Shown: in pieces, positions 7,369 through 16,411 of the stretch
Numbering within the stretch: position 1 is the first letter of the stretch
How the letters are laid out: every line of letters begins with the position of its first letter
Assembly (NCBI GenBank): GCA_030646755.1
Contig: JAUSKU010000018.1
Location: 1 to 50,965, forward strand
From: Deltaproteobacteria bacterium
GTDB lineage: Bacteria; Desulfobacterota; JAENJC01
DNA length: 50,965 nucleotides
Reading direction: 5' to 3'
Notes under the pieces: model-generated
What the model was told of the DNA's origin: nothing
The model's database searches: none
What the model saw: only the letters and a program-made list of their open reading frames with translations
Made by a program: the position numbers and the translations under genes

Positions 7369-8643
7369 ATGTCAGTTTGCATAGCCGGGATGCATAGATC
7401 CGGCACATCAATGGTTGCAAGGCTACTGTCCCAGTGCGGTCTTTATTTGGGTGAACAGGAAGACCTTATGCAACCCAGTTCAGACAACCCAGAAGGGTTT
7501 TGGGAAAACATACATTTTGTTGCATTAAACGATGAAATATTTGCGAAATTTTCCGGAGGGTGGGATTTGCCTCCTTCATTGCAAAAAGGCTGGGAAAAGA
7601 GCCCTGAATTGGCTTCCGCCAGGGAAAAAGCAGCAAGACTCATAGACGGGTTCAAAGGGCATGAATATTGGGGTTGGAAAGATCCACGAAGCAGCCTTAC
7701 TATCCCTTTTTGGAAAACTTTTTCCCCTGAAATGAAAACTGTAATATGTTTGAGAAATCCTCTTGATGTTGCCAAGTCCTTGCACAAGCGCGGGTATAGT
7801 TCCAATACCTTTGGATTTAATTTGTGGCTTGATTATAACAGGCATCTAATTGATGCGACAACATCAGGAAACAGGCTGATTACACATTATGATGCTTATT
7901 TTTATAATCCATATGGAGAGTTGAAACGCATATTGGATTTTCTTAATATGTCGGTTCCTGAAAACAATATAGAAAAGGCATGCAAGTCTATATCAACACA
8001 TTTGAGACACAACAGATTCACGAAGTCTGATCTGATCGCGGCCAAGGTTCCACAAGAAGTTCTTGAAATGTATGATCGTATGTGTTCCGAAGCAGGTCCG
8101 ATTTATCTGGAATTGCCGACCAATCAAGCACAGATTAATGTGTTTGAAAACATGATCGAAAACTTAAAAACAGAGAATGAGGGTTTGAAAAATGAGATAG
8201 AAAGTTCTATAGCCCAGAATGAAAACTTTAAAACAGAGAATGAGGGTTTGAAAAATGAGATAGAGGATAAAAAACAACATATCTTTAATCTGGAACGCTT
8301 TATTAACGTTAAAGACCAATACATATGGAATCTTGAAAAATCTATAAAGATGAAGGATGAAAACATTAATAAACTAAGTGATATGGGTCGAAGGGTTCTG
8401 GATGTTGAAAGCATGTTGATTAGCATGGAACAGAGCATTCATAATCTCGAAGCCGACCTTGCGAGGAAGGATATGGTTTTAAATAACTATGAAGCCGACC
8501 TTGCGAGGAAGGATATGGTTTTAAATAATCCTTTTATTCGCATTGGATTGAAGTTCATATCTTACTTTCACAAAGTAATAGATTTTGTTTTCCCCAAAGA
8601 TTCTTCGCAACGAGCTTTTGTTAAGAATATAATTAAAAAATAA
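7369..8643 (+). CDS. Sulfotransferase with long coiled coil, possible chain-terminating ruler
   Basis: The N-terminal ~240 residues form a PAPS-dependent sulfotransferase domain: the 5'-phosphosulfate loop in GMHRSGTSMVARLL near the start and a 3'-phosphate motif in LRNPLDVAKSLHKR. Residues about 250-388 are a charged heptad coiled coil. The end (NPFIRIGLKFISYFHKVIDF and a basic tail) could be a membrane-binding helix. Within the coil KTENEGLKNEIE occurs at 267-278 and 288-299 (period 21), and EADLARKDMVLNN occurs at 361 and 375 (period 14), with near-identical DNA. The gene follows wzm-wzt by 43 bases with a strong AAGGAAGGG site. The layout recalls WbdD, whose catalytic domain and coil set O-antigen length. 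Confidence 0.82.
   Translation: MSVCIAGMHRSGTSMVARLLSQCGLYLGEQEDLMQPSSDNPEGFWENIHFVALNDEIFAKFSGGWDLPPSLQKGWEKSPELASAREKAARLIDGFKGHEYWGWKDPRSSLTIPFWKTFSPEMKTVICLRNPLDVAKSLHKRGYSSNTFGFNLWLDYNRHLIDATTSGNRLITHYDAYFYNPYGELKRILDFLNMSVPENNIEKACKSISTHLRHNRFTKSDLIAAKVPQEVLEMYDRMCSEAGPIYLELPTNQAQINVFENMIENLKTENEGLKNEIESSIAQNENFKTENEGLKNEIEDKKQHIFNLERFINVKDQYIWNLEKSIKMKDENINKLSDMGRRVLDVESMLISMEQSIHNLEADLARKDMVLNNYEADLARKDMVLNNPFIRIGLKFISYFHKVIDFVFPKDSSQRAFVKNIIKK
8168..8264 (+). repeat. 63-bp-period tandem duplication in the coiled coil
   Basis: A segment of about 33 bases starting AAACAGAGAATGAGGG at 8168 recurs at 8231, with a period of 63 bases. It encodes KTENEGLKNEIE twice, 21 residues (three heptads) apart. 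Confidence 0.9.
8449..8530 (+). repeat. 42-bp-period tandem duplication in the coiled coil
   Basis: The segment beginning GAAGCCGACCTTGCG at 8449 is repeated at 8491, essentially identically, with a period of 42 bases. It encodes EADLARKDMVLNN twice, 14 residues (two heptads) apart. The near identity of the DNA points to a recent duplication. Confidence 0.92.
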
Positions 8644-8703
8644 TTTATATAAAATAATTGATCGAGGCGAATAGCTAAAGATCAGTTTTGTGGAGATAAA
8701 AAT

Positions 8704-11031
8704 ATGGATATGAAAGATACAAGTTCAGAGAATCCTCGAAGTGCTTTAGATATCTCAAACCAGACAGTTCAAAAGGCGGAGGAGCATCCTAATGTGGCAT
8801 CAATAAAAAGGATTATAGCCCCTTTAAAGCTTCGCATATCAAACAATTGCCCGCGAAGGGTGAATGTATTGATAGGGATTATGGATTTTAAATATGTTTT
8901 TGGTGGATATATAAGCGTATTTAATCTTGTACTCCATTTAATAAAAGAAGGATATAATGTTCGAGTAATCATTATAGATGAATGTGGTTTCGAACCCTTG
9001 CAATGGAGATCTGAGATAAAAAAATATGAAGGCTTGGAGAATTTTTTTGACTTTGTTGAAGTGATCTATGCCGGGGATAGGGAAGAAACAATAGAATGTA
9101 GTGGGAAAGATGTTTTTTTGTCTACAAGCTGGTGGTCCTCATACGTTGCCAATGACGCTATAAAACAGTTGAACTCCGAGAAATTTATATACCTGAGCCA
9201 AGAATACGAGCCTATTTTTTATGAGATGGGGACCATACATTTATTGGCCGATTCCAGTTACGATTTGCCTTACTACGCCATATTTTCCACAGAGTTGGTA
9301 AGGGACTATCACCGTAGAAACAAGATAGGTCTTTTCAAGGACACGAAATCAGGGGAAGAGTGTTCTGTATCTTTTCAGAACGCAATACTTAAATTTGATG
9401 TTTCAGAAAAGGATATTAAAGAGAGGAAAACGAAAAAGCTCCTTTTTTATGCACGGCCTGAGCCACATGCGGCCCGTAACTTGTTTGAGGCAGGCATGAT
9501 AGCCCTTTCTAATGCAATAAGAGACGGTCATTTTGACGATGATGAATGGGAATTTTATGGCATAGGCACAGTAAATGCCGCACAAAAAATACATCTCTGC
9601 AACGATGTTGAACTAAAATTATTGCCAAAGGTAAGTCTTAACGAATACAAAGAACTTCTTCCCGGTTTTGATCTCGGTCTTAGTCTCATGTATAGTCCGC
9701 ATCCCAGCCTTGTGCCGACTGAAATGTGCGCAGCCGGTATGATAGTAGTTACCAACACGTACGCAAACAAGACAGCGGACGTTCTGAGAGAAATATCCAC
9801 TAATTTTGTTCCGGCAGAACCTACTCTGGAAGGCATAGAAAAGGCTCTTGCGATTGCCGCCAAAAAAGTTAATGACCATGAGTCCCGTGTTAATGGGTCT
9901 AAGGTTAACTGGAGCCAGAGTTGGGAGGACTCCTTTGGCAAAGATTTTATGGATAAGGTTAAAAAGTTTATAGGTTATGAGGGCATTAAGGGGCACACGC
10001 CTGTAAATTTAAGCCGGTTTGAGTCAAGAGAGGAACGAATCGCAAAGGCATTTTTAAAAATTGTTTCGGAAGGCAAAGAGGCAATAGTTTCAACTTTAGA
10101 CCCTGCTGATTACATTTATCAATTTTATGGAAAAAAATATGCTCAGGATCTGGTTTCGTATAACTATTTTAAGGCTGGCTTTGAAATCACCGGATGTATT
10201 GAAAGAATCTTATCTTGTGCCGGTAAGGATTTTAATGTTATAAGGGATATTCTTGTTAATCAAAATGGATATGGTTATCTTACAAGGTTTTTGGTTTACA
10301 AAATGGATCCAAACAAAATATTTGTTCTTGATAATAATATAAATGCCGTCAGCTTTCAAAAAGAGTATTTAAAAGTAAATGGTTTTAGTTCAGAAACCCA
10401 CAGTAAGAAGAAATTTGAGATAATCGTTTATATTAACCCTTTAATGACGGATCCGAGAGAAAATAATTTTGAAGAGTCGCTGGAACACCTATATTCACTC
10501 TTGGATGATGATGGAGTTCTTATATTTTCAGCAAATAAAAGCAGAAGCGATATAGAAAAATGGGCTGTAATAAAATCTATTACGAATCTTTATTGTTTGG
10601 AAAAGGAGTTGGAGGGTCGTCAAGATGTTTTTATTGTCACAAAGAGATACGTTTCTTCACTGAATAGGTTACTGCCTAATGATCCACCAACAGGCAATAT
10701 AGACAGCATACAGGTCTCAGAAGGTAATTTAATCATATCAGGATGGGCTGTTGATAAAAAGAGAGGGGCAGTAGAAGAAGCAAAGATTTATTGTGACGGG
10801 AAATTTGTTGGCAGAGCAACTCTTAATATTGAACGTCCTGATGTGAGAGATTCTTTTAAAAATGAAAATTACTTATGTTCCGGGTGGTTGTATAATGGCA
10901 CTGGTGAAAGCGGAACACATACTAAAGGTAATGTAATGTCGTTAGATGAAGTAACCTTTGTTTTACTAAGAAATCAGAGAAACGATATAACGTTTCTTCG
11001 GTTTGATGCACCGGAAACAGTCTATTGGTAA
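8704..11031 (+). CDS. WsaF-like glycosyltransferase with added methyltransferase-like and Ig-like domains
   Basis: Three parts are visible. Residues about 52-425 resemble WsaF-type GT4 rhamnosyltransferases: GGYISVFNLVLHL near the start, the YLSQEYEP block, LLFYARPEPHAARN, and the sugar-nucleotide site region SLMYSPHPSLVPTEMCAAG. Residues about 458-650 look like a Rossmann methyltransferase-like fold (QNGYGYLTRFL, then VLDNN, then LLDDDGVLIFSANK) without a clear GxGxG motif, so it may be inactive. Residues about 662-775 (ISGWAVDKKRGAVEEAKIY) match the small beta domain often attached to bacterial glycosyltransferases. It probably adds a deoxysugar such as rhamnose or fucose to the chain. Confidence 0.72.
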   Translation: MDMKDTSSENPRSALDISNQTVQKAEEHPNVASIKRIIAPLKLRISNNCPRRVNVLIGIMDFKYVFGGYISVFNLVLHLIKEGYNVRVIIIDECGFEPLQWRSEIKKYEGLENFFDFVEVIYAGDREETIECSGKDVFLSTSWWSSYVANDAIKQLNSEKFIYLSQEYEPIFYEMGTIHLLADSSYDLPYYAIFSTELVRDYHRRNKIGLFKDTKSGEECSVSFQNAILKFDVSEKDIKERKTKKLLFYARPEPHAARNLFEAGMIALSNAIRDGHFDDDEWEFYGIGTVNAAQKIHLCNDVELKLLPKVSLNEYKELLPGFDLGLSLMYSPHPSLVPTEMCAAGMIVVTNTYANKTADVLREISTNFVPAEPTLEGIEKALAIAAKKVNDHESRVNGSKVNWSQSWEDSFGKDFMDKVKKFIGYEGIKGHTPVNLSRFESREERIAKAFLKIVSEGKEAIVSTLDPADYIYQFYGKKYAQDLVSYNYFKAGFEITGCIERILSCAGKDFNVIRDILVNQNGYGYLTRFLVYKMDPNKIFVLDNNINAVSFQKEYLKVNGFSSETHSKKKFEIIVYINPLMTDPRENNFEESLEHLYSLLDDDGVLIFSANKSRSDIEKWAVIKSITNLYCLEKELEGRQDVFIVTKRYVSSLNRLLPNDPPTGNIDSIQVSEGNLIISGWAVDKKRGAVEEAKIYCDGKFVGRATLNIERPDVRDSFKNENYLCSGWLYNGTGESGTHTKGNVMSLDEVTFVLLRNQRNDITFLRFDAPETVYW

Positions 11032-11080
11032 GTTGTATCCTTAATGAATTTCTGCTGCCATTTCGTGTTTTGTAGCACCA

Positions 11081-12094
11081 ATGAACTTGTATCACAATAG
11101 TTTACAAGATGTAATCTCATATAGGGTTGATAAGGAGAGAATTGAATTGGCTGAAAAAGAGGGGCCTACATCTATCTGGGATAATGTGAAAGAACAACAT
11201 TGGAGAAACAATTTTAAGGTTTATTGGGAAACTTTGCCGGAGGTGGAGAGATACCAGCTAAAGTCCATGACTGGCAGAGAGGATTTGCATTATTTCGAAT
11301 ATTTAATTAATTATATCGAGGATAATATCGGCAAAAAAGGGCTCAGAGGACTATTTATCGGTTGTCAGGAATGGGATTCAACGCCGGAGATGATGTTAAT
11401 CGAAAGAGGACTGTTTAATAAAATAGAGGTATTAGACATAGCCGAAAATTTACTTAAAAAACAGGAACAACTGGCACAGCAAAAGGGGATTGCAGGCATT
11501 CAATACATAAAAAGAGATTGTAATCATTTGCAGTTGGAAGAAGATGCTTATGATCTGATATTTTCAGTTGGAACAGTTCACCATATTGAGAGATTGGATT
11601 CACTTTTTATGCAAATTAATAGGGCGTTGAAAGGTAACGGCATCTTTGCTATGAGAGAATATGTGGGACCGAACAGATTACAGTTTACAGAGGAACAATT
11701 ATCGGTAGTTAATGAAATACTTTCTATTCTGCCCGAAAAATATAGGATTACTTTCGACGGTTTAATTAAAAATGATCATACAAATATTTCTGAAGAGGAA
11801 ACAATGAGAATTGATCCGTCTGAATCAATCTGTTCTGAAGATATTATATCCTCAATGGAAAAGCATCTTGACGTCATTACGATTAACTACACAGGGGGAA
11901 CCATACTGCATCCTTTAATGAACGGCATAGCCTCGAACTTTGAAGAAGGTGAAGATGCCTCTACAATCTTGAAGTTATTAATCTTTTTTGAGAAGACGCT
12001 CATCGAAAAGAAGGTCTTGCCCAGTGATTATGTCTTTTGCATGGCAAGGAAAAAGAGCTGGAAAAGGAAGTTTAAAGAGGTTTTTAAAAAGTAA
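11081..12094 (+). CDS. Class I SAM-dependent methyltransferase
   Basis: Residues about 90-220 form a methyltransferase fold: LRGLFIGCQEWD as an atypical motif I, IEVLDIAENLL at the end of strand 2, DLIFSVGTVHHIERLD as motif II, and the following ALKGNGIFAMREY. The VHHI pattern is typical of small-molecule or sugar methyltransferases. The protein has 337 residues, with a C-terminal part I cannot assign. No strong ribosome site is visible before the ATG at 11081. It lies 50 bases after the WsaF-like gene, so it could methylate the same glycan, perhaps at a terminal sugar. Confidence 0.72.
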   Translation: MNLYHNSLQDVISYRVDKERIELAEKEGPTSIWDNVKEQHWRNNFKVYWETLPEVERYQLKSMTGREDLHYFEYLINYIEDNIGKKGLRGLFIGCQEWDSTPEMMLIERGLFNKIEVLDIAENLLKKQEQLAQQKGIAGIQYIKRDCNHLQLEEDAYDLIFSVGTVHHIERLDSLFMQINRALKGNGIFAMREYVGPNRLQFTEEQLSVVNEILSILPEKYRITFDGLIKNDHTNISEEETMRIDPSESICSEDIISSMEKHLDVITINYTGGTILHPLMNGIASNFEEGEDASTILKLLIFFEKTLIEKKVLPSDYVFCMARKKSWKRKFKEVFKK

Positions 12095-12111
12095 AAGGGC
12101 ATAACAGGTAA

Positions 12112-15100
12112 TTGGAGCAGGTATTGAGAATACGCTTTTTTGATAGTATGAGGATAGGGAAAAACGATGTAACCGTTGCGATTCTCTCAGGAGTAGCACT
12201 TGCTTTTATCGGCGTATATAAATTGTATCCTTATATCGGTAACGGGCAAGATTATATAGACCTCATTGTTGGTGCATTAACTTGGATCGACTATGATAAG
12301 GAGAAGGAGTGGAGGACGCTCAATCTGTTTTTTGGAGGGTCCATCCTCTTCAGTACTTTCTTTGCAGCCTTTTTCGCTTATTTAAGGGCGCAAGCATGGG
12401 ACAACTACTCTATTCAGGAAGTGCGCCAGTTATTCGGGATTGCCTGGATTCCAGCGATCTTCTGGCTTGGGAATGCATTCATGCGGCCGGATGTTCCGTC
12501 CTTCATGTTGAATGTTTCCGCAATGCTGGTCATTATTATTGCCCTCATTGCACTTGGCCTGTCTCGGTTTAAAGACGGCTTAGCGCCCAAAGATATCACG
12601 GACATCGGGATATCTGCCGTACTATTACTTATCCTCAGCTTCTTTTCGATCCTCGCCATTTCGGTAGCATTGGGAAAATTCTCTGCCGACTTGCGAGGCC
12701 TGCTATTCCAGAAATGGAGTCTCATCCTTGTAAGGGCGAGTGTCGCGTCAACTATCCTTTTCATTATCATATCTTTGTTCACCGCGAGAACAATAGGCGC
12801 ATTAAAGCGGCGGTTATCTTCAGGGTTGCTTCTCTTGCAGATTTCTCTTCCTCTGCTACTCTTTGTGTTTATATCGCAGAGCTATGTTTACCAGGGGAAA
12901 ATACTTGCGATGTACCGTAGCGACCTCCTTCTCGCAGTTGCGGGAGTACTCACCCTTTTTTCATGGTGGAGGTTGTTCAAGAGATACGGAGAAATCAAAA
13001 AGAAGGAAATGGAAGGCCTGGTCCTGCCATATTCTGTCAGCCTGTCTGTGGCATCTCTCTATCCGGTCGTGGTGTTCGTCTCATACATTCAAAATTCCTG
13101 GCGCACGTATTCCTTCGCCACTGACGATTTCCATGTCGGCGAGCAGTTGCTGCCCTGGCAACAGATTATAGATTTTGGCAAATTACCGTACCATGATTTT
13201 GTGCCGATTCACGGGCTCATGGCAATGGCATACGGCGGTTTGAATAAACTGTTTTGGGGTAATACAATAGCCACATTCCCTCTGGCAATGACACTATTGA
13301 TAGCAATAGCAGTGACTTTTTCATTCGTGGCGTTATTCCGTTTCGCAGGCCCGCTTATTGCGCTTTCTTTGGCTTCATTCGCTGGAGGCGGGATGAACCG
13401 GATGTTTGTCCTCTTGCCGGCAATAATTTTGCTGTGCCTTCCCGAATTGACAAAGCGACCTGGAAGATGGCTTGCCGTCTGGATTGCGGTATGTCTCTTC
13501 TCAGTTTTATACAATGTGCCTGTAGGCGCTGGAATCGCTTTGGGAAGTATTCCCATCGCGGCATACATGGGATGGAGAGTTTTCAGAGAGGAGAGAAGGC
13601 TTTATCTGCGTGCAGGGGTTGTCCTTGGGGCCATGACACTCCTCATACTCGGCATTTCTCCAATGCGTAACATGGCAGCAGGATTAATTCATTTCATAAT
13701 AGACAATGCCTCGACAAACACCATTGCCAACGGGTCCGGCCTTTTCCAGTATGATCTCCGCCCTAAAGAATTCGGACTGGCCGCCGTTCCTTTCCAGTGG
13801 CAGTCATTGAAGCTTTCGTGGATATTAGTAGTGTTGATCTCTGTCATATATTTTTTCAGGACAATTGCAAACATTAAAGAGCATGGCGATAAAAGATATT
13901 TTTGGCTTGCAGCGCTTTTACCCGGCTCTTTTTTTATAACAGGCAAATGGGCGTTGGAGCGCATAGCAGCATCCGGTCTTGAGAGAGACGGAGCTTTATC
14001 CATCACAGCCCTGACCTTTTTTTTGCCTTTAATGATTATGGGTTACAGCCGTGAGTCGGAAAGGTTGAAAAGAGCTCTTTTTAGTGCCTTTATCGTGGGG
14101 ATGGCGACAGCTGCAGGATATGGAGTAATGAACTACAGATCTTGGATTACAAAGCCCTTCGAGAGCATTATAGTAAGCGAGAAAGATGCCCTTGTTAAGG
14201 GGAAGGATATCGGGCTGCCGCGCCTCGGCAAGGTATTCGCTGACCCAAAGAGGGTGGAGAAACTGCAGGAACTCAAGCAGGCCATGATGCCTTATCTTAG
14301 AGACGGTGAAACATTCCTTGACCTGACAAATCATTCAGCGCTCTATTTTTATCTTGATATGCCTGTGCCTGTGCTGTATTCTGCCGATTATGTGGCTGCA
14401 AGCGCCATATCGCAAATGAGAATGGTAAAGCAGATAAAGGAAACCCCGCCGCCTGTCGTATTGATATCCGAAAGGATTCCTTGGGACGGAGGCCCGGCGT
14501 CTCTGCGAAGTTACTTGTTGTACCGGGAACTGGTCAATACCTATGTCCCTGTGAAAGCCGGTATGTTTAGTTTTCTTGTGCGCCCCGACCGCGTAGACTC
14601 CATAAATATAGCTCCATTCGAGCAACAAATGGAAGTCCTTGATGAGGTTTTTTATCAAGCTGACCTAAAGGAGATACCCAATGCCTGGGGACGTTCATGG
14701 CGTTTATTGAAAAACCGGTTTACCAAACTCCATACTTTAGTCCCTGGGAATCCGGTGAACTTTACACGCAGCCAAAACGGAGGCTATAAGCCAACAGGTG
14801 AAGACCCTCAGATAAACTTTGAAATGCCTAAGAATACGATTTTGGGTGCAGATGTAGACCATATTATGTTGGAGTATTCTTGCAAAAAAAACAATCCTGG
14901 CTCAGAGCCGGTTTTGGAACTTTACTGGGCATCAGAGATATATCCGATGAGTGAAAAAACGGTAGTAAGGTTTTCGGGCAAAGGTACGAGGGCTATAGTA
15001 CCGGTCGGTTCGCAGCCGAGATGGCGACTTGGTAAACAGATTAATGCGCTACGTTTGGACCTTCAAGACTATAGATCGTGCAGTGAATTGAATGTCACTA

Positions 15101-15126
15101 ATGCTGTGCTGCTAAAACTCAATTGA
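12112..15126 (+). CDS. Giant polytopic membrane protein, candidate GT-C glycosyltransferase
   Basis: Residues about 15-675 contain many hydrophobic helices (I count a dozen or more), and about 680-1004 are soluble. Between the two membrane halves lies a hydrophilic loop with ATDDFHVGEQLLPW and KLPYHDFVPIHGL. The paired acidic residues and the PYHDFVP.HG pattern resemble the first periplasmic loop of GT-C (PMT/ArnT-like) enzymes that use polyprenyl-phosphate sugars. It may add side-branch sugars on the periplasmic face or act as a polymerase; the function is not established. The start is uncertain: TTG 12112, TTG 12124 (GGAG at 12114) or ATG 12148 are all in frame. Confidence 0.62.
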   Translation: MEQVLRIRFFDSMRIGKNDVTVAILSGVALAFIGVYKLYPYIGNGQDYIDLIVGALTWIDYDKEKEWRTLNLFFGGSILFSTFFAAFFAYLRAQAWDNYSIQEVRQLFGIAWIPAIFWLGNAFMRPDVPSFMLNVSAMLVIIIALIALGLSRFKDGLAPKDITDIGISAVLLLILSFFSILAISVALGKFSADLRGLLFQKWSLILVRASVASTILFIIISLFTARTIGALKRRLSSGLLLLQISLPLLLFVFISQSYVYQGKILAMYRSDLLLAVAGVLTLFSWWRLFKRYGEIKKKEMEGLVLPYSVSLSVASLYPVVVFVSYIQNSWRTYSFATDDFHVGEQLLPWQQIIDFGKLPYHDFVPIHGLMAMAYGGLNKLFWGNTIATFPLAMTLLIAIAVTFSFVALFRFAGPLIALSLASFAGGGMNRMFVLLPAIILLCLPELTKRPGRWLAVWIAVCLFSVLYNVPVGAGIALGSIPIAAYMGWRVFREERRLYLRAGVVLGAMTLLILGISPMRNMAAGLIHFIIDNASTNTIANGSGLFQYDLRPKEFGLAAVPFQWQSLKLSWILVVLISVIYFFRTIANIKEHGDKRYFWLAALLPGSFFITGKWALERIAASGLERDGALSITALTFFLPLMIMGYSRESERLKRALFSAFIVGMATAAGYGVMNYRSWITKPFESIIVSEKDALVKGKDIGLPRLGKVFADPKRVEKLQELKQAMMPYLRDGETFLDLTNHSALYFYLDMPVPVLYSADYVAASAISQMRMVKQIKETPPPVVLISERIPWDGGPASLRSYLLYRELVNTYVPVKAGMFSFLVRPDRVDSINIAPFEQQMEVLDEVFYQADLKEIPNAWGRSWRLLKNRFTKLHTLVPGNPVNFTRSQNGGYKPTGEDPQINFEMPKNTILGADVDHIMLEYSCKKNNPGSEPVLELYWASEIYPMSEKTVVRFSGKGTRAIVPVGSQPRWRLGKQINALRLDLQDYRSCSELNVTNAVLLKLN

Positions 15127-15205
15127 AGATATAATTGCATGCAGTTGCCTCATGCCTGCAGAGCTATGGGAATAATTTACTTTTGATAAAAGAGGTAAAC
15201 TAAAC

Positions 15206-16411
15206 ATGAAAACTTATAAATACTTAATCCTCGGTGCAGGTCCTTCCGGGCTTGCTCTTGCTCATACCCTTAAAGAACTCGGCGAGGAGTCTTTTCTCGT
15301 TATTGAGAAAGAAGCGGTTGCCGGCGGACTTTGCCGAAGCGATGTAGTGGACGGTGCCCCTCTGGATATTGGCGGCGGCCACTTCCTTGATGTAAAGCGG
15401 AAGGAAGTTCTGGATATGGTGTTCAAGTTCTTGCCGAGGTCGGAATGGCAGGAATATAAGCGCATCTCAAAAATCCGCATTCGAGGTATTGAAATTGATT
15501 ACCCACTCGAAGCAAACCTCTGGCAATTTCCTGTTGCCGACCAGGTGGATTTTCTTGAATCCATTGCACAGGCAGGGTGTGTTAGAGGAATACCGACGCC
15601 GGAGTCTTTTGAGGAGTGGATAACCTGGAAATTGGGCGAGCGTATCGCACAGGAGTATATGCTTCCATATAACAAAAAAATATGGTCAACGGATTTAAAT
15701 AGGATCGGGATATACTGGCTCTATAAATTGCCAGATGTTTCCTTCAGGGAAACCCTGCAAAGCTGCCTTGAAGGCAAGCCTTTTGGCACACTGCCGGCGC
15801 ATGGAGTTTTTTTATACCCTAAGGAATACGGTTACGGAGAAGTCTGGAAGCGGATGGGTGACTCCTTGGGCGAGCAGTTGATAACAAATACTGAGATATC
15901 AAGCATCGATATTGTAAATCGCGTAGTCAATGGTTGCTTCAAGGCCGAGACTATCTTCACAACTATCCCCTGGACTATATGGCCCAGCATCTCAAACCTA
16001 CCTGACGAGATCAAGGAAGAGATTACTAGACTGGAGTTCAGTTCGATAGATGTCGATTATCATACTGAGGATATTCAGACTGATGCCCACTGGATTTATG
16101 AACCGGATGAACATCTTTCCTTCCACAGACTGTTGTGCAGAAATAACTTTACGCGCGGGAGGGGATATTGGACCGAAACTAATTCCAGGAGGGCTCTTGA
16201 AAAAAAAGGTTGGAGGTACAGAAATAAATATGCCTACCCTTTGAATACGAGAGAAAAACCTGATGCCGTTGCGCGGATACTCCAATGGGCCGGACAGAAT
16301 AAAATCATCGGAGTTGGTCGTTGGGGCACTTGGGAACATATGAATTCGGATATAGCTGTATCCATGGGGATCGAAACAGGCAAAAAGCTATGGAAAGGTG
16401 AGGTATTGTGA
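15206..16411 (+). CDS. FAD-dependent UGM/protoporphyrinogen-oxidase-like protein
   Basis: An N-terminal dinucleotide fold with GAGPSGLALAHTL (about residues 10-22), an acidic strand end (VIEKEAVAGGLCRS) and DIGGGHF identify an FAD-binding amino-oxidase/UDP-galactopyranose-mutase-like fold. YNKKIWS and the C-terminal VGRWGTWEHMNSDIAVSMG, which closes the FAD site, fit such proteins in LPS loci. Whether it interconverts pyranose and furanose sugars or performs another redox step cannot be decided from sequence. It has a good GAGGT site at the ATG. Its stop overlaps the next gene by 4 bases (GTGA), so the two are translationally coupled. Confidence 0.7.
   Translation: MKTYKYLILGAGPSGLALAHTLKELGEESFLVIEKEAVAGGLCRSDVVDGAPLDIGGGHFLDVKRKEVLDMVFKFLPRSEWQEYKRISKIRIRGIEIDYPLEANLWQFPVADQVDFLESIAQAGCVRGIPTPESFEEWITWKLGERIAQEYMLPYNKKIWSTDLNRIGIYWLYKLPDVSFRETLQSCLEGKPFGTLPAHGVFLYPKEYGYGEVWKRMGDSLGEQLITNTEISSIDIVNRVVNGCFKAETIFTTIPWTIWPSISNLPDEIKEEITRLEFSSIDVDYHTEDIQTDAHWIYEPDEHLSFHRLLCRNNFTRGRGYWTETNSRRALEKKGWRYRNKYAYPLNTREKPDAVARILQWAGQNKIIGVGRWGTWEHMNSDIAVSMGIETGKKLWKGEVL

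Noticed and set aside
12112..15126. Calling the giant membrane protein a Wzy polymerase
   Set aside because: No Wzy motif or typical size was recognised; the loop resembles GT-C enzymes better, so polymerase is only mentioned as a possibility.
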